Assembly (NCBI GenBank): GCA_030549495.1
Contig: JAUIRK010000643.1
Coordinates: forward strand, 186,001 to 250,000
Source of the DNA: Nectonema munidae
Taxonomy: Eukaryota > Nematomorpha > Nectonematoida > Nectonematidae
Length of the DNA: 64,000 nucleotides
Direction of reading: 5' to 3'
The position numbers were made by a program, and so were the translations under genes. Below, piece after piece: positions 36,191-47,934 of this stretch (its first letter is position 1; the number at the start of each line of letters is the position of its first letter). A model generated the notes under the pieces. The model worked only from the letters and a program-made list of their open reading frames with translations. It did not search any database and was not told the origin of the DNA.

Positions 36191-37027
36191 GATTATGATT
36201 ACATACAATACATAAAAATCTAACATTAATTTTGTGAAGATGTTACAACAAACTGTCATGTTTAAAATAGATTTAACCTCATTTCATCAAATTCACTTTA
36301 ACCAATCAACTATAAAAAAACAGGGGGTGGGGGAGGGGGTTACATTACCGGATGCATGTGAATTAATCAAAATTTCGTTTCAAATGAATTTTTCCAGATT
36401 GTGATGCATCAGAATTCATTAAAGCAACAAATTAGGGCAAAAGACAATCCTCTTCTCTGACTGATAAAAAGATTCCTTAGGAAAAATGCTATGCCCGTCG
36501 ACATACGATAACTATGGATTTTGTATGAGACTATGAATGTTTAGATTATTTAACGTTGTAAAGCTTCCTTAATTTAAAAGAGAACTTAAAATGAATACTA
36601 AGATTAAATAGTATATATACAAGTAGATCTACAACAGTAAATCTACGATTAATGATAAAAAGTTACATTAACTCTGAAACCAATTGTAGTGCAAAGGAGT
36701 GCATTTATGTATCTAAAAAGTATGTTAATAAGTGAAATAATAGTTAATTAACATTTTTTGACATTTCGATAAAACAAATGCAAAAATTATTTCTTAAATT
36801 GATTTAACATCCTCAGGTATATTTTAAAGTCATTGCACTATGAAATTTTGACAAATGTTTGCTTACCAGCAAAAAAAATTCAAACAATTTTCTTAGAAAC
36901 AAGCGAATTTTTCACAGCGGACTCTTTGATCACAAACTTTATCGAACTAAAACTCTCAGTAATAATTCCTAAAAGATGATATTAAAGATATATTCCAAAT
37001 GATACAGTACACTTTTTCATCTTTCAG

Positions 37028-37188
37028 AAGCGAACATAACTCCAGCTCACATTTACATGTGGACGGGAACGCGCGTCGAGTTTAACAATCGAGATGTCCT
37101 ACTCTTCTGCCGAGCTTTCGGCAATCCCAAGCCTAAAGTGTCTTGGACCAAAAATGATCAAAGTATTGCGAATGATCTAAAGCATAAG
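37028..37188 (+). CDS. ImpL2: IMP-L2-like protein, exon with start of second Ig domain
   Basis: The acceptor is tctttcag and the donor is gtactc. Two bases complete the codon left by the exon at 22378-22737, giving a lysine, and the frame then runs into AHIYMWTGTRVEF. The Ig landmarks are the cysteine in LLFCRAFG and the tryptophan in PKVSWTKND, separated by the usual NPKP turn. The exon ends on a codon boundary after LKHK. The preceding intron is about 14.3 kb and holds the 159-bp satellite, a LINE, SINEs and MITEs. The following intron is about 2.5 kb and carries a LINE reverse-transcriptase fragment only about 75 bases past the donor. Confidence 0.72.
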
Positions 37189-37261
37189 GTACTCTTTCTC
37201 TCTCATACCATTTTCAATGGTAGCATCCCAATTTGCCTAGTCTAATTGGCCCATTTCCAAT

Positions 37262-37900
37262 TCACAATTTGGCAGAGCAGTGTGGCCATTAACCTTCTAA
37301 AAATAAAATGAGGTGCTCCGCAATACTCAATTCTAGGACCACTATTGTTCATTTTTATATCAACGACATCTTCACCTTTCAGAATAGTGATTTTAGCTTC
37401 TTTATGTTTGCAGGCAATTGCCTTCAAAAGTGAAAATTTGATTTGGAGCCATTTGGTTTGCTTAATTCATTTTTGGAGAAGCTAACCATTTGGACTAAGA
37501 CGAATAAAATAAATGTTAAAATGTATCCAAAAGCAAATCTTATTTTTAGTTGAAAGAGTTTTAATCCTTCGTTGGAATTAAAGTTTCTTGAAAATAGCGC
37601 TAACTGCAAATATTTAGGAGTAGTAACACTTTGCCCTAAATTAAATTTTCACAAGCATTACGATAATGCAATGAATGGGATATCAATGGTCATAGGAAAA
37701 ATTGATTGATTTGAGAAGCAGATTAATGCTTTATAAGTCACTACATTGTAACTTGATTTTGTCTCTCGACAGCGCAACTAAGTATTCAATTTTACAATAT
37801 AAAAAACAAATTAATCTTTAAAATTTACTTAGAATAAAAATTGTGACGAGAAAAATTTCAATATTTCTAATCTTCACCAAATGAACCAATTGCAGTCGCG
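37262..37900 (+). mobile_element. LINE reverse-transcriptase fragment in intron 2 of the Ig gene
   Basis: Plus-strand frames read YSILGPLLFIF then NDIF (37325; family pattern GVPQGSILGPLLFIIYINDI), FMFAGNC at the catalytic box position (37405), LTIWTKTNKINVKMYPK (37485) and KYLGVVTLCPKLNFHKHYDN (37605). Frames are broken and both ends are missing. The type resembles CR1/jockey-like LINEs and differs from the LINE at 29600. Confidence 0.65.
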
Positions 37901-37904
37901 CTAT

Positions 37905-39440
37905 TTTTGTGGAGAAAAAAAAGTATTCATTCTGATAAGGAGTTCAGTTATCAATATATTGAAAAGCACAAATTCCATATCTTTTTTTTGTTTAATTTCT
38001 GCTAGTTTTTTTTCTTTTGAATTGGTCTTCATGGTTCAAACATTATTTTTTCCTTTGTACTTTCCTCTCGATTCCTCTTCCTTTTATGCTTAATTGAACT
38101 TCATTGTGATGTTAGTAGTAATGCCTCCATCATTAATCGGAAGAATTTACCTTAGCCCTCCTCTACTTTTTATAATGACATTTATCTCTTACAAACGAAC
38201 CAGCATTCGCGTTTCTCACTTCCTTCATGCCTTCCCTCCGAAGACTCCCTTCTTTTCTAGACCATCAATTGTCTTACTTTTGTCATCTCTTAGTGTCTTT
38301 TTCATAGAACTCTTTACATTTAATTAGAAAACTAAAACTATTTTTGTGTATTCCATTTATATTTATTCTCTTTTTGTGACAATAACCCTAACTGGTTGGA
38401 TCACTTTTCTGTTCAATAAATTTACATTTAATAAATTCCAAGATTCATGAAAAAAATGGTAGATATTATTTACTAAAATTTACAAAAAAATGATTAAAAA
38501 TTACAAATTTCAATTGTTAAAATATCAAATTTTTCTTTTTTGAATCAGCTTATATTCTGTTTCATCTCAAAAATCTAGCATTATTTCCTTTTTTGGGTTT
38601 CCATACTAATGAATGGCGTATTATTTTGCCAAAACACAATCCATTCTCGGTGAAGCATTTAGTTAATACGTAAGTTGGCCTTGGCACAGTTGATTTGAGA
38701 AAATGAGCTTTCAACAAAAGCAGAAGAATGAATTATTATTTTCATGGATTCAGACAAATTAAAATACTTGAAATGATTTAAAGGATCTGTAATTTGATGC
38801 AGTCACAAATATATATATTCACTATATGGTGTACCAAAATTCTGCTCTTAAAATCTTCACCATAATTTCTATGCTGCCTGTAAAGTCAAAGGCTTCTATA
38901 CGCACTTTCTAATACGTTTAAATCGAACCCGCCTCTCTTTAATTAATCAACCTTTGAAGTCTTCTCTTTGTAAGCATTCTTTTTTTAAACACATGTAGTC
39001 CTTTTTTCCAAGAGACAGTCAATCCAAATATTTTAGTATACATACTTCTTTTAATAAATTTTAAAATGTTCAAAAATAAAATAAAAGAAAATAAAAAAGT
39101 TTTTCAAAGATTTTTATTTATTTTTTTAAAAATGAGCCAAAAGTTAAATTTACAAACGACTAGGTATTCCTAAGTGATAATAATTCCGGCTTGTTTCTAA
39201 ACTAGAAGCTCTCAATTTCAAGTCTCTTTAAATATTTGGCGTTTAAACTTAAAAATTTGGCACCTATTGATTTGGACCTAGAGAAATACACAAGCCATGC
39301 ACGATCCTTACTCACCTGATATATTGAATAGACATTTTTATTTTATCCATATTTTTAACGGTGAATAACGGCCTTTACATAATAATTGGAAAATCACAAG
39401 ATTTAAAAGCAAAAATCTAGAAAAAAAAGAGATAGCATCT
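37905..39440. other. Intron 2 sequence, no feature recognised
   Basis: AT-rich with small frames lacking motifs. Confidence 0.45.
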
Positions 39441-39446
39441 CTGTGC

Positions 39447-39600
39447 CACAAATAGCTTAGTGGTGCGAGCGTACGATCTCGATCTAGATAGTCTGGGTTC
39501 GATTCCTGATTCTGCCTGTTATTACAATCTGTCCTGCTATCGAAAAATATTCTTGCTTTAGATGCGATACCAACAACTAAAACAATTGATAGTTAGAAAC
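39447..39600 (+). mobile_element. tRNA-derived SINE, head well preserved
   Basis: The A box TAGCTTAGTGGTGCGAGC and the B box GGGTTCGATTCCTGATTC are correctly ordered and spaced about 45 bases apart. The acceptor ends do not pair and a non-tRNA tail (CTATCGAAAAATATTC) follows. This is therefore a SINE head, not a tRNA gene. Confidence 0.6.
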
Positions 39601-39682
39601 TTTTTCGGCCTGTTCAAAAAAGTAGGCTTTAATAACTTCTTCGTAGTGATTTTAAAAATCACTCTTTTTTCAATTGATCTAG

Positions 39683-39844
39683 GTAGGGATTATAAGGATT
39701 ACCGTTGATATTAAGATTTTGAATAATGGAGACTTGCTAGTGAGAAAGATTAACTGGAATGACATGGGATTGTACATTTGTACCTGCGAAAATGACATCT
39801 CCAAAGAAGAGCGCAAAGTCTTTTTGTATCCCGTTCTGCCTTGA
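39683..39844 (+). CDS. ImpL2: IMP-L2-like protein, terminal exon completing second Ig domain
   Basis: The acceptor is caattgatctag, and the exon starts on a codon boundary as the previous donor requires. It encodes 53 residues and a stop. The segment NNGDLLVRKINWNDMGLY, followed by a cysteine, is the F-strand signature of the second Ig domain. The protein ends VFLYPVLP, like the short FxYP ending of IMP-L2 proteins. The residues just after the splice (VGIIRITVDIKIL) are less typical. A tRNA-derived SINE lies just upstream in the intron. Together the three exons give about 227 residues, so only the N-terminal and signal-peptide exon or exons are missing. Confidence 0.72.
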   Translation, partial: VGIIRITVDIKILNNGDLLVRKINWNDMGLYICTCENDISKEERKVFLYPVLP

Positions 39845-40017
39845 AGAAGAAGGACACTTTCTTTGCAAGAACCTCTTATTTTTATACTCAAACTATGCCA
39901 TAATTTATTATCTTCAATATTCATCATCATATCTCTCTCTCAATGTGTTTGAAGTTATTTTAAATTTTATTTAATAAATGTAAGCAACAACAACAACTAT
40001 CCTTTATTTTTTTGTCA

Positions 40018-40130
40018 TTAACCTTTTGAGGGCCAGAATTTTAATGATTAATCGTCTGATTTCTTTGAATTTTATAAATTTCAAGCAGGCGATTTTCATT
40101 TCCCGGACTCTGGTTCTTTTTTGCAGTTGG
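40018..40130 (+). mobile_element. TTAA MITE fragment
   Basis: The left end TTAACCTTTTGAGGGCCAG is followed by AATCGTCTGATTTC and AAGCAGGCGATTTTC. The right end is lost. It starts 170 bases after the Ig gene's stop codon. Confidence 0.5.
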
Positions 40131-40459
40131 TAATGAGAATGATACTTGTGTGTTTTGTGTACAAGCTTTCATAACCGGAAAGCAGCAGGAAAACTTTAGT
40201 CTTTCTCCAAAATATATTCATGGGTTTGAAACATGAAGCATCAAAAAACAAAAAAATTATTATCACTACACTTTCAAAAGTAGAAAAAGAAATGAAAAAT
40301 TTATAACATTATAGGACACGGATGTGTTCGAAATTTCTTTTTTTCAATAAATTCTTTATGTTGTGGATTTTTCATTTTAACTATCATTTTGCATAAACTT
40401 TTAATATAGTTACTTACAAATAGGCAATGGTAAATTATTACAATTTCCCTGCCTTTTGT

Positions 40460-41037
40460 CATTGGTACCATTCTAGGTCCAGTTAAAGATCATTGGTACC
40501 GTTAATCAAGGTCCTTCTGATTCTAGGTCCTGTGAAAGATACTTGGTACCCCCGTGATTCTAGGTCCTGTTAAAGATCATTGGTACCTCCTTGATTCTAG
40601 GTCCCCTCAAAGATCATTGGTACCCTCATGATTCTAGGTCCCGTTAAAGATAATTTGCACCTCCGTTATTCTGGGTCATGTTAAAGATCATTGTATCCCC
40701 GTGACTCTAGGTCCTGTGAAAGATCATTGGTACTATGATTCTTGGTCCCGTTAAAGATCATTGGTACCCTCATGATTATATGTCCTCTTAAGGACCATTG
40801 GTACCACCGTGATTCTAGGTCCTGTTAAAAATCATTGGTACCACCGTGGTTCTAGGTCCTGTTAAAGATAATTGGTACCTCCGTGATTCTAGGTCCTGTT
40901 AAAGATCATTGGTACCCCCGTGATTCTACGTCCTGCTGAAAGATAATTGGTACCTCCATGATTCTAGGTCCAGTAAAAGATCATTGGTACCCCCGTGATT
41001 CTAGGTCCTCTGAATGATCATTGGTACCTCCGTGATT
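40460..41037 (+). repeat. 37-bp minisatellite, about 15 units
   Basis: The unit is close to ATTGGTACCCCCGTGATTCT then AGGTCCTGTTAAAGATC. Variation is confined mainly to the bases after GGTACC and to AGGTCC(T/C)(G/C)T. Each unit holds a GGTACC palindrome. It lies about 600 bases downstream of the Ig gene's stop. Confidence 0.93.
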
Positions 41038-42990
41038 AAAAAAACGAAATATAAGTTATGAAAATATCATATACAACATAATTTAAATGTACAATGATGC
41101 TTAGGAAGGAAAACTAGAAAAGTAAAGCAAATTAAAGAATTAATTAAAATTATATACATATTTACAAGCAAAGCAATTAACTGGACAATAACTTGATAAG
41201 TATGTGATTAATTTTTTTAAATAATTTAATAAGATTATTAGAAATCTATTAAAAATTTTAGTTATTTAAAAATTATCAATAGTAGGTATCAATTTATAGA
41301 AATCTAAATTACAAAATTTATAATTTAAAAAACAACTTTATAAAGAATCTTGTTTTATTAAAAATATAAATTTGAAATAGTAACATACAAATTTATTATC
41401 TTTTTTGAGAAAAATGAATAAACCCATCAGCCATTAATTGAATTGGATATATTGAGAATGTAAAATGTTTTTGATGCAAATGAATTTTTTTGATTGGTTA
41501 AAATAGTACATTATGCACGTATATACAAAATATATGAAATTTTTTTGAATAAAAAGATTTATGGTAAAATAAAGTTAATGTTGTTATTCAGAATGATGAT
41601 AAGAGGATTCTAAAAATATATAAAACTTGATTTTTGGTTGAATAAATGTGAAGTCATAATTTTGAGCCCGCTGAAAAGGCCTGAAAAATCGAAAATTTAA
41701 AAATGGAAAATTCAAAAATTTTAAATCGTATTCTGATAGAGTTTGATACGCTGATTCCAAATAAGTCATTTGTTTGAAATGAATCGAATGTTTTTTAATT
41801 TTTTTGAGGTCAAAGTAGGAATTTTTGTCATTTTTTCAAGTTCAAAGGGTAAAAAAAGTATTAAAAAAATTAATTTAAAATATTTTTACATTTTCGTAAT
41901 CAGTATAAAATTTCCTTTAAAATGCGATATTAAAATTAAAAATTGGATAAGTTTTAAATTTTTCAAAAATTTTGTAGGGGTCACCCTTACAATTTTTTAA
42001 AAAAATGAAAAAAAATATTTTTCAATTTTTTTCACCGTAGTATGTTTAAATATTAGGTTTATTTTATGAATTAAAATATTTAATTTTTTATTTTACACGC
42101 TAAAATATAATGAAAAATATTAAACGTGTTCATATTGTTCAAGGGCTTATAAAAAAAATTCATAAATTTTTTGAAAACCAAAAATAATTGAAAAATGTGG
42201 GTAAAAGGATGCTCTTTAAGATAGGCATGGTTTAAAATGTTTTTTAAAAAATTTCTCGCATAAAGTTTTCTTTAAAAGTTAAAAATTTGAAATAAACTTT
42301 TTGATTATAAAATAAATTTGCATATAAAATAAGAGAGGATAACTTAAAATGGAAAAGACGAACTTAAAACGAAAAAGGATGTCTTAAAGTGAAAAAGGAT
42401 GAACTTGAAGTGAAAATGCTATTGATTAATCTTATTAATAATATAATTATTGATAACTGAAGTGAAGATGCTATTGGGGTAATATTATATTTTTAAATTT
42501 AATGTATAATATTCGAAGTGGAAGGAATTTTTAACATTGGCAAAAAAGGCACAAGTCCGTCAATGGTTTCAGAACAAAAATTTCCCGATAGTTTCAAAAG
42601 CAAATCGTTTAATGTAATTTTCATAACTTTTTACAACTTCAAAGAAAAATTCCAAATGTAAGCTCTGTAGAATTATGAACTTTCATTTCGGACTTCAGAA
42701 GAATTTATCTTTTCTTCATTACACGTGTATAAGAATGCGTTAAATTGATTTATCTACGCTAATTTTCCCATTTCACTTGACTTTTGACTTGAATTGATGA
42801 AGTGTATCGATAACATACCTCAGAAAGAATGCACTCCTCATGGGAAAACTAAAATAAAAGTAGCACGTTGAAAAATGGCAAATAATTGCAAAGTAACTTC
42901 ACTTCCAAAATTCTGACTCAAAAATGAGAGCTGATTGAAATAATGAGAAAATTGCGTATTTTCTTACAAATGATTGGTAGTTTACACTCC
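41038..42990. other. AT-rich intergenic region
   Basis: Mostly A/T homopolymer-like sequence. Frames at 41584 and 41770 lack any motif. 42320-42460 repeats gaaaaaggat/gaacttaaa words loosely. Confidence 0.45.
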
Positions 42991-43099
42991 ATCATGTGAG
43001 TCTTCTTCATTGTTATAACTTATCCTTATCATCTCTTCTTTTTTTCATTATTTTTTTCCCAATCCTCTCTCTCCTAAATGAATATTGTTCCCTAGATTT

Positions 43100-45533
43100 T
43101 TCTGTTCTTTTTTTCTATCAAATGCAAACTCCTTCCAAATCAATTGAGTCTTCAGGAGAAGAATACAGCGACTTCCCATCTTCGTGCTCAAATTCATCAT
43201 CGTCTTTTCTGCTGGTTTTTTTTCTTCGTCTTCTTCCATTACTTTCTTCTGATAATCATAAAGATAACGAAAATGTCATAGAAACCCCAAATGGCACTAA
43301 GTATTGTTTTGATGCTCCTTCAAATAGCGGAAGACCTATAAGTATCAACTTGAGAAATATCGCTAATACACCGCCTGGCCCAAAACAAGAAGCCAAAGAA
43401 AAGACAAAGGCGTTTTCAATTTGGAATTTGTTCTTTCCTCCACTCTTTTTACTAGAAATTTTCAAGTTCACCAAAACTTGAATAAAAAGATATATTGATA
43501 GAAAAGGAATAGTTTCAAAAGAACTCTTAAATTATTATGAAGTTTTAGCATAGACAAGCTACTTGGTTATATTTCAGTTTTATACATTCCTGGAATTGAA
43601 GGAGACCAAAGTCTTCCACTTGATGAATTGTATAAGTCAACGAGCTCACTTTATGAAAGCAGAAATGGGAAGAAATGACTTGAAATTTATTATACGATTT
43701 TTGCGATTTGATGACCCATGTGAAAGAAGCCAAAGCTCAGACAAAATAAAGGCTGTTCTTTTGCTCAATGATCATTTTGTAGACATCTTTAAAAAGTAAT
43801 ATTTTTTCTTTCAATAGTAAGTACTAAATTGATTATTTTAAGGTTTTGGACCCCATTGGATTTCGTAACTGTTGTTGATGAATAGTTGATTAGATTCATC
43901 GGAGGTTGCCCAGTTAAAATTTTTGAACCACCAAACCAGGAAAATGGGGTATAAAAATGTATCAGATAAACGATTCTAGATTTTTTTATGTTTTAGTGCC
44001 TGAGATATACATAACAAAGTTAGCAAATAAAAATTAATTTAGTGGTACTGAAATTGTCAAAAGTTTAGTTAAGAAAGCAGAATTACCTTTAGGTATTGGG
44101 ATTTGTGCTGATAGGTTTTTTTGGATCATAAGTTATGTGAATGAACGAATGAGAAAAACTTTTTCATTTTAGGTCCTTTGAATAACAATAAAAGATGTGT
44201 TCTATACATTTTTAAGAAAAAACATTTGAGAACTTTGAACCTACAAGAGTGTGAATCCATGACTCTCTTTTCAAGTTGCTCATCTTTAGTAGCATATATC
44301 CCTAGAAAGCCTGCGAAAAGAAATTCCAAAGCAGTTTTGATGATGAGTTACCAACATTTTAGAGAAATGGAACTAATAGGACCTAAAAGCTAACCAAATG
44401 CTAAGAAAGTATACTACCTATAGATCATCTAGAGACGATGTCCTATGATGGTTTGGTCGAACTTCTTCGACATAGCAGGGCTGAACACTTACATTATTTA
44501 GTAGAAAATTTGAAAAAACAACCCTCAACTTCAAGTAGTAGGAAATTTTATAGAAAATACGGTGGAAGGATAAGTGTATTTCACAAATGTGTTTTCAAAT
44601 GGCAGAGGTTTCTATGAAAATATATGTTCAAAATAGAAACATACCTACTGAAGTTAGATTAATTCTAAAATCTTATGGAATTCATAAACATAAAGTGTTC
44701 CCATTAGTTCTAGGAAAAGAGCTCCGTGTCAAATTTGCAAAGAAAGCAAAAAGAGAGTCTTCCAAAGATGTAACATCTTCCCCTTGAACTGTTGTGATGA
44801 ACACAAGAAAGTTTTGTGTAAAGACTGTTTTGATGATGTTTGCAATTGAACCGTAGTTTACCTTTGTTTCATTTTTTGCAATAAAATATAAAATACTGTT
44901 TCATATTTTTCAAAATATTTTTTCTCTACAATAATTATATTTGACTTTCTATGTTAAATGAAGAGTTCTTGTTATAGAACTTTTTACTTTTATTTTATTT
45001 GAAAAATTGGATATTGTCGTAATTATTTATTTTATTAGCAATGAAATAGTTTTACAAAAAAATGCTTTCATATTCGAAATTGCTGTGATAAAATTCTCAA
45101 AGTTTTTTGAATAAAACAAAAATATCCTGATTGTATTGCTTTTTCTTACTTTTTTCACTCAATTTCTGTTTTTGATACATAAATTAGCCCATTTTCTGTA
45201 ATTTTCAAAAAAAATAACATTCAACACTTTCAAAGTGACCAAGTTTTATCAAAGCACCTTTTTACTTTTATATTTGGTTGTATGAATTTTTAAAACAGGT
45301 CAAAATTGAAAAAAAAATAAAACAAAAAATTTCATAGATGACGTTAATTTTTATTTTCTGTAAGTCAAATTGATACGCCTCTATAATTCAAACCTTTTTT
45401 GCTATAATGTTGTTTCAAATAACTATTTTGAAATTTACATGATAGAAAATTTTCAATATCTGCTTTATTTTCGTTAAAACTTTGGAATCAAAACAGTGTA
45501 TGGCCGCTAAGGCCCTATGTGGACATGCGAGGG
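43100..45533 (+). mobile_element. piggyBac-type element, probable right end at 45533
   Basis: A broken piggyBac transposase occupies 43230-44850. About 680 bases further, GGACATGCGAGGG is followed by ttat. Reversed this reads CCCTCGCATGTCC next to a TTAA-like site, in keeping with piggyBac ends. No left end was found. Confidence 0.5.
43230..44850 (+). pseudogene. piggyBac transposase remnant (DDE_Tnp_1_7 type)
   Basis: Parts in order: ETPNGTKYCFDAPSNSGRP and INLRNIANTPPGPK (43270-43390); IPGIEGDQSLPLDELYKS (43590-43640); FMKAEMGRNDLKFIIRFLRF then DDP (43650-43710), the family's LSRNRFKxILRFLRFDD motif; VDEQLIRFIGGCPVKIF near 43880, matching the catalytic VDEQL.F.GR.P.K region; and ELPLGIGICADRFFW (44080). 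Then come KPAKRNSKAVLMMS (44310), DIAGLNTYI (44470) and a cysteine-rich end CCDEHKKVLCKDCFDDVCN (44790-44848), the usual C-terminal zinc-binding region. Multiple stops and frame changes separate them. Confidence 0.72.
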
Positions 45534-45752
45534 TTATATCTCACGGAAATTCAAAAAGGGAGTAAATTTAGAATTCAGGTACGGGTCAATAAACTCACTC
45601 TCAGGTCATTTCACTTAGATCACGTCATAGCGCTCCAGAAACGAGGTAGATAAACATTTTATAGTTTGGAAAAAAACTTTTTTATTCTAAAAGTTATTTG
45701 ACTTTGAATGCTAAAAGTAAAAAGAAAATCGGTTCACAAAATTGTGAAATAT

Positions 45753-47934
45753 CAGTCAAACCTCCGTTAGTGAACACCTCCGAATAGTGAATACCTCCAG
45801 TTAGTAAACGTTTTTTCCTGGTCCGAAAATTCGCCTATCTTTTAACATTGCAAATTTTAGGCTTTTTTTCTGATTAGTGAACCACTCTCTACTGTGAACA
45901 TTTTTCTTGGTTCCAAATATCAAATTTTAATACAAATGACACTCTATTTAGTGAGCCATATCACACAATAAGAAACCACAACCCTCTATTTGTAATTTAA
46001 CAAAAAGATATTTTTCACCTCCAGCACATGGTCCCTTTCATGCATGGCTGAATTTTTTGTGTCTGTGTGGTTATATCATTATAAATTTATTTTAATTATA
46101 ATGATAATTTGTAAAATTTCCTTCTTTGTGTGTTGCAGAATTATATGAATTAGGAAAATTCCTAAATCGCATAAATATTTTACAATGGAAAACAAAAACA
46201 AATCTTCTTCGAATATTGAAAAGTCCATGACGTCCAAGAGAAAAATTTTGTCAATATCTGAAAAATTAGGAATTTTGAAAGCAGCAGAAAATAACAGCCA
46301 AAGAAATGTTGTTCAAACTTATGGAATATCTGTCGGTGCAGTCAACAATATTCTAAAACGTAAAAGGGAAATTTTAGAGCATGCTGAAGAAAACTGCAAT
46401 CCTGAGACAAAAAGATTGCGAATCTGTGAAAATGCAGAACTAAACAGTAAAGTGTGCAGTGGTTTGTCGCAAAAAGATCCAAAGGCTATCCTATATCTGG
46501 TCCATTGGTTCAAGCTCAGGCTCTGAAATTCGCTGACCAACTTGACAAAGCAGAATTCAAAGCATCAAAAGGATGGTTCGAGAAGTTCCGCGTTCGTTCA
46601 TCAGGTTCAAAAAGTGTGTGGGGAAAGTGCTGGTGTAGATGCTGAAACCATAACAATGTGGAAGCAGCGACTTTCCTCACTCATTGATAACTATAATGCT
46701 GATGACATCTACAACTGCGGCGAAACAGGACTCTTCTTTAAAGCCATGCCAGACAAGTCCCTCTTAATGTCTCAAGAATTAGCACATGGCAACAAAGTCC
46801 CCAAAGATAAACTCACGCTGCTGCTGGGTGCAAACATGAGTGGCACAAATAAATTGAAACCCCTTGTAATCGGCAAAAGTTAAAAACCACGTTGTTTCAA
46901 GCATAAAGATAAGTCTAAGTTACCTGTGAACTGGAGACATAGTAAAAAAGAATGGATGAATTCTCTTCTGTTTGAAGATTGGTTAGACCTGAACAAGTCA
47001 ATGAAATTCCAAAGGCGAAAGATTATTTTGTTCATCGACAATGCTCCAAGTCATCCTAAAGTAGAACTGTCAAACATAACCGTTGTCTTCTTTCCAGCAA
47101 ACTGTACTAGTGAGCTCCAACCAATGGATCAAGGAATTATCAAAGCAGTGAAGTGTGGTTATCGAAAAAGGATGTTACAGAAAGTTCTCCACAACATGGA
47201 ATCTTCTGCAAATGCAAGTGATATTGTCAAATACATTACGATCTTTAATGCTATTTATTGGATCGTTCAATCCTGGAAAGATGTGACACGGAGCTGCACC
47301 AGAAGTGTTTTCAGCGTTCAGGTTTCTTTTTTGAAAGATCCACTACTGACGAGATAGAGGACAGCATTGATGATCTTCAACCTCTAGTGAATCTCATTGC
47401 CAAACAAAGTCAAACAGAACCTATCTCTGCTGAGGATTATGCCGATATTGAACATTATGAAATTGTGCATGTTGGTAATTCTGATGATTAGGAGCAGGAA
47501 AGCGTTTCCTACTTATACTCTGAGCGTGATATTGAGACAACTGAGGACATTGACAGTGAGATAGTCAAGCCGTCTCAAGCAGCAATGTTACAATCTTTGG
47601 ATACACTTATAGCTGCAGCTTCTGGTGACAGTAAAGTTTTGGACATCATTATGCAAAATCAGTCAGCAGTGCATGATATGCTACTCAGAAACAGACTTAC
47701 GTCAAAACAATGAACATTTTTATTTTACACTTTTTCATGTGTATAAAGATTGTGTACATATTTTTTTCTTGTAAAAATTTTATTTCATGTCCTTAACAAT
47801 AAATCTGTGATTAATTTCATACATATTTTGATGTTTTATCATCTTTCAACATAATTTCTGATTAGTGAACACCTCCAATTAGTGAACATTTTTGGTCGGT
47901 CCCAAAGATGTTCAGTAATGGAAGGTTTGACATG
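45753..47934 (+). mobile_element. Tigger/pogo DNA transposon with both ends
   Basis: The left end CAGTCAAACCTCCGTTAGTG continues AACACCTCC. The right end reverse-complements to CATGTCAAACCTTCCATTAC followed by TGAACA. AGTGAACACCTCC repeats inside both ends. Length is 2.18 kb, typical for Tigger elements. The expected TA duplication is not clean, so the ends may have mutated. Confidence 0.85.
46185..47713 (+). pseudogene. Tigger/pogo transposase, inactivated
   Basis: The N-terminus MENKNKSSSNIEKSMTSKRK leads into a CENP-B-type helix-turn-helix (SEKLGILKAAENNSQRNVVQ then YGISVGAVNNILKRK). The second DNA-binding domain (GPLVQAQALKFADQLD, GWFEKFRVR) lies in another frame at 46495-46590. The catalytic core runs from 46680: IYNCGETGLFFKAMPDKSLL, where the family has DET, so the first catalytic aspartate appears replaced by glycine. 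LFIDNAPSH (47035) and MDQGIIKAVK (47125) keep the other two aspartates. In-frame stops lie at 46881 and 47489, and frames shift near 46490, 46560 and 47290. The protein ends LLRNRLTSKQ at 47710. Confidence 0.85.

Noticed and set aside
39447-39520. tRNA gene
   Set aside because: A and B boxes are present, but the acceptor arms do not pair and a SINE tail follows; other copies of the family exist.
40460-41037. CRISPR-like array
   Set aside because: Units are contiguous 37-base tandem repeats with no unique spacers, in a eukaryotic context: a minisatellite.
42996-43474. Serine- and phenylalanine-rich protein, and its antisense frames
   Set aside because: The first part is low complexity; the supported part (from about 43230) belongs to the piggyBac remnant.
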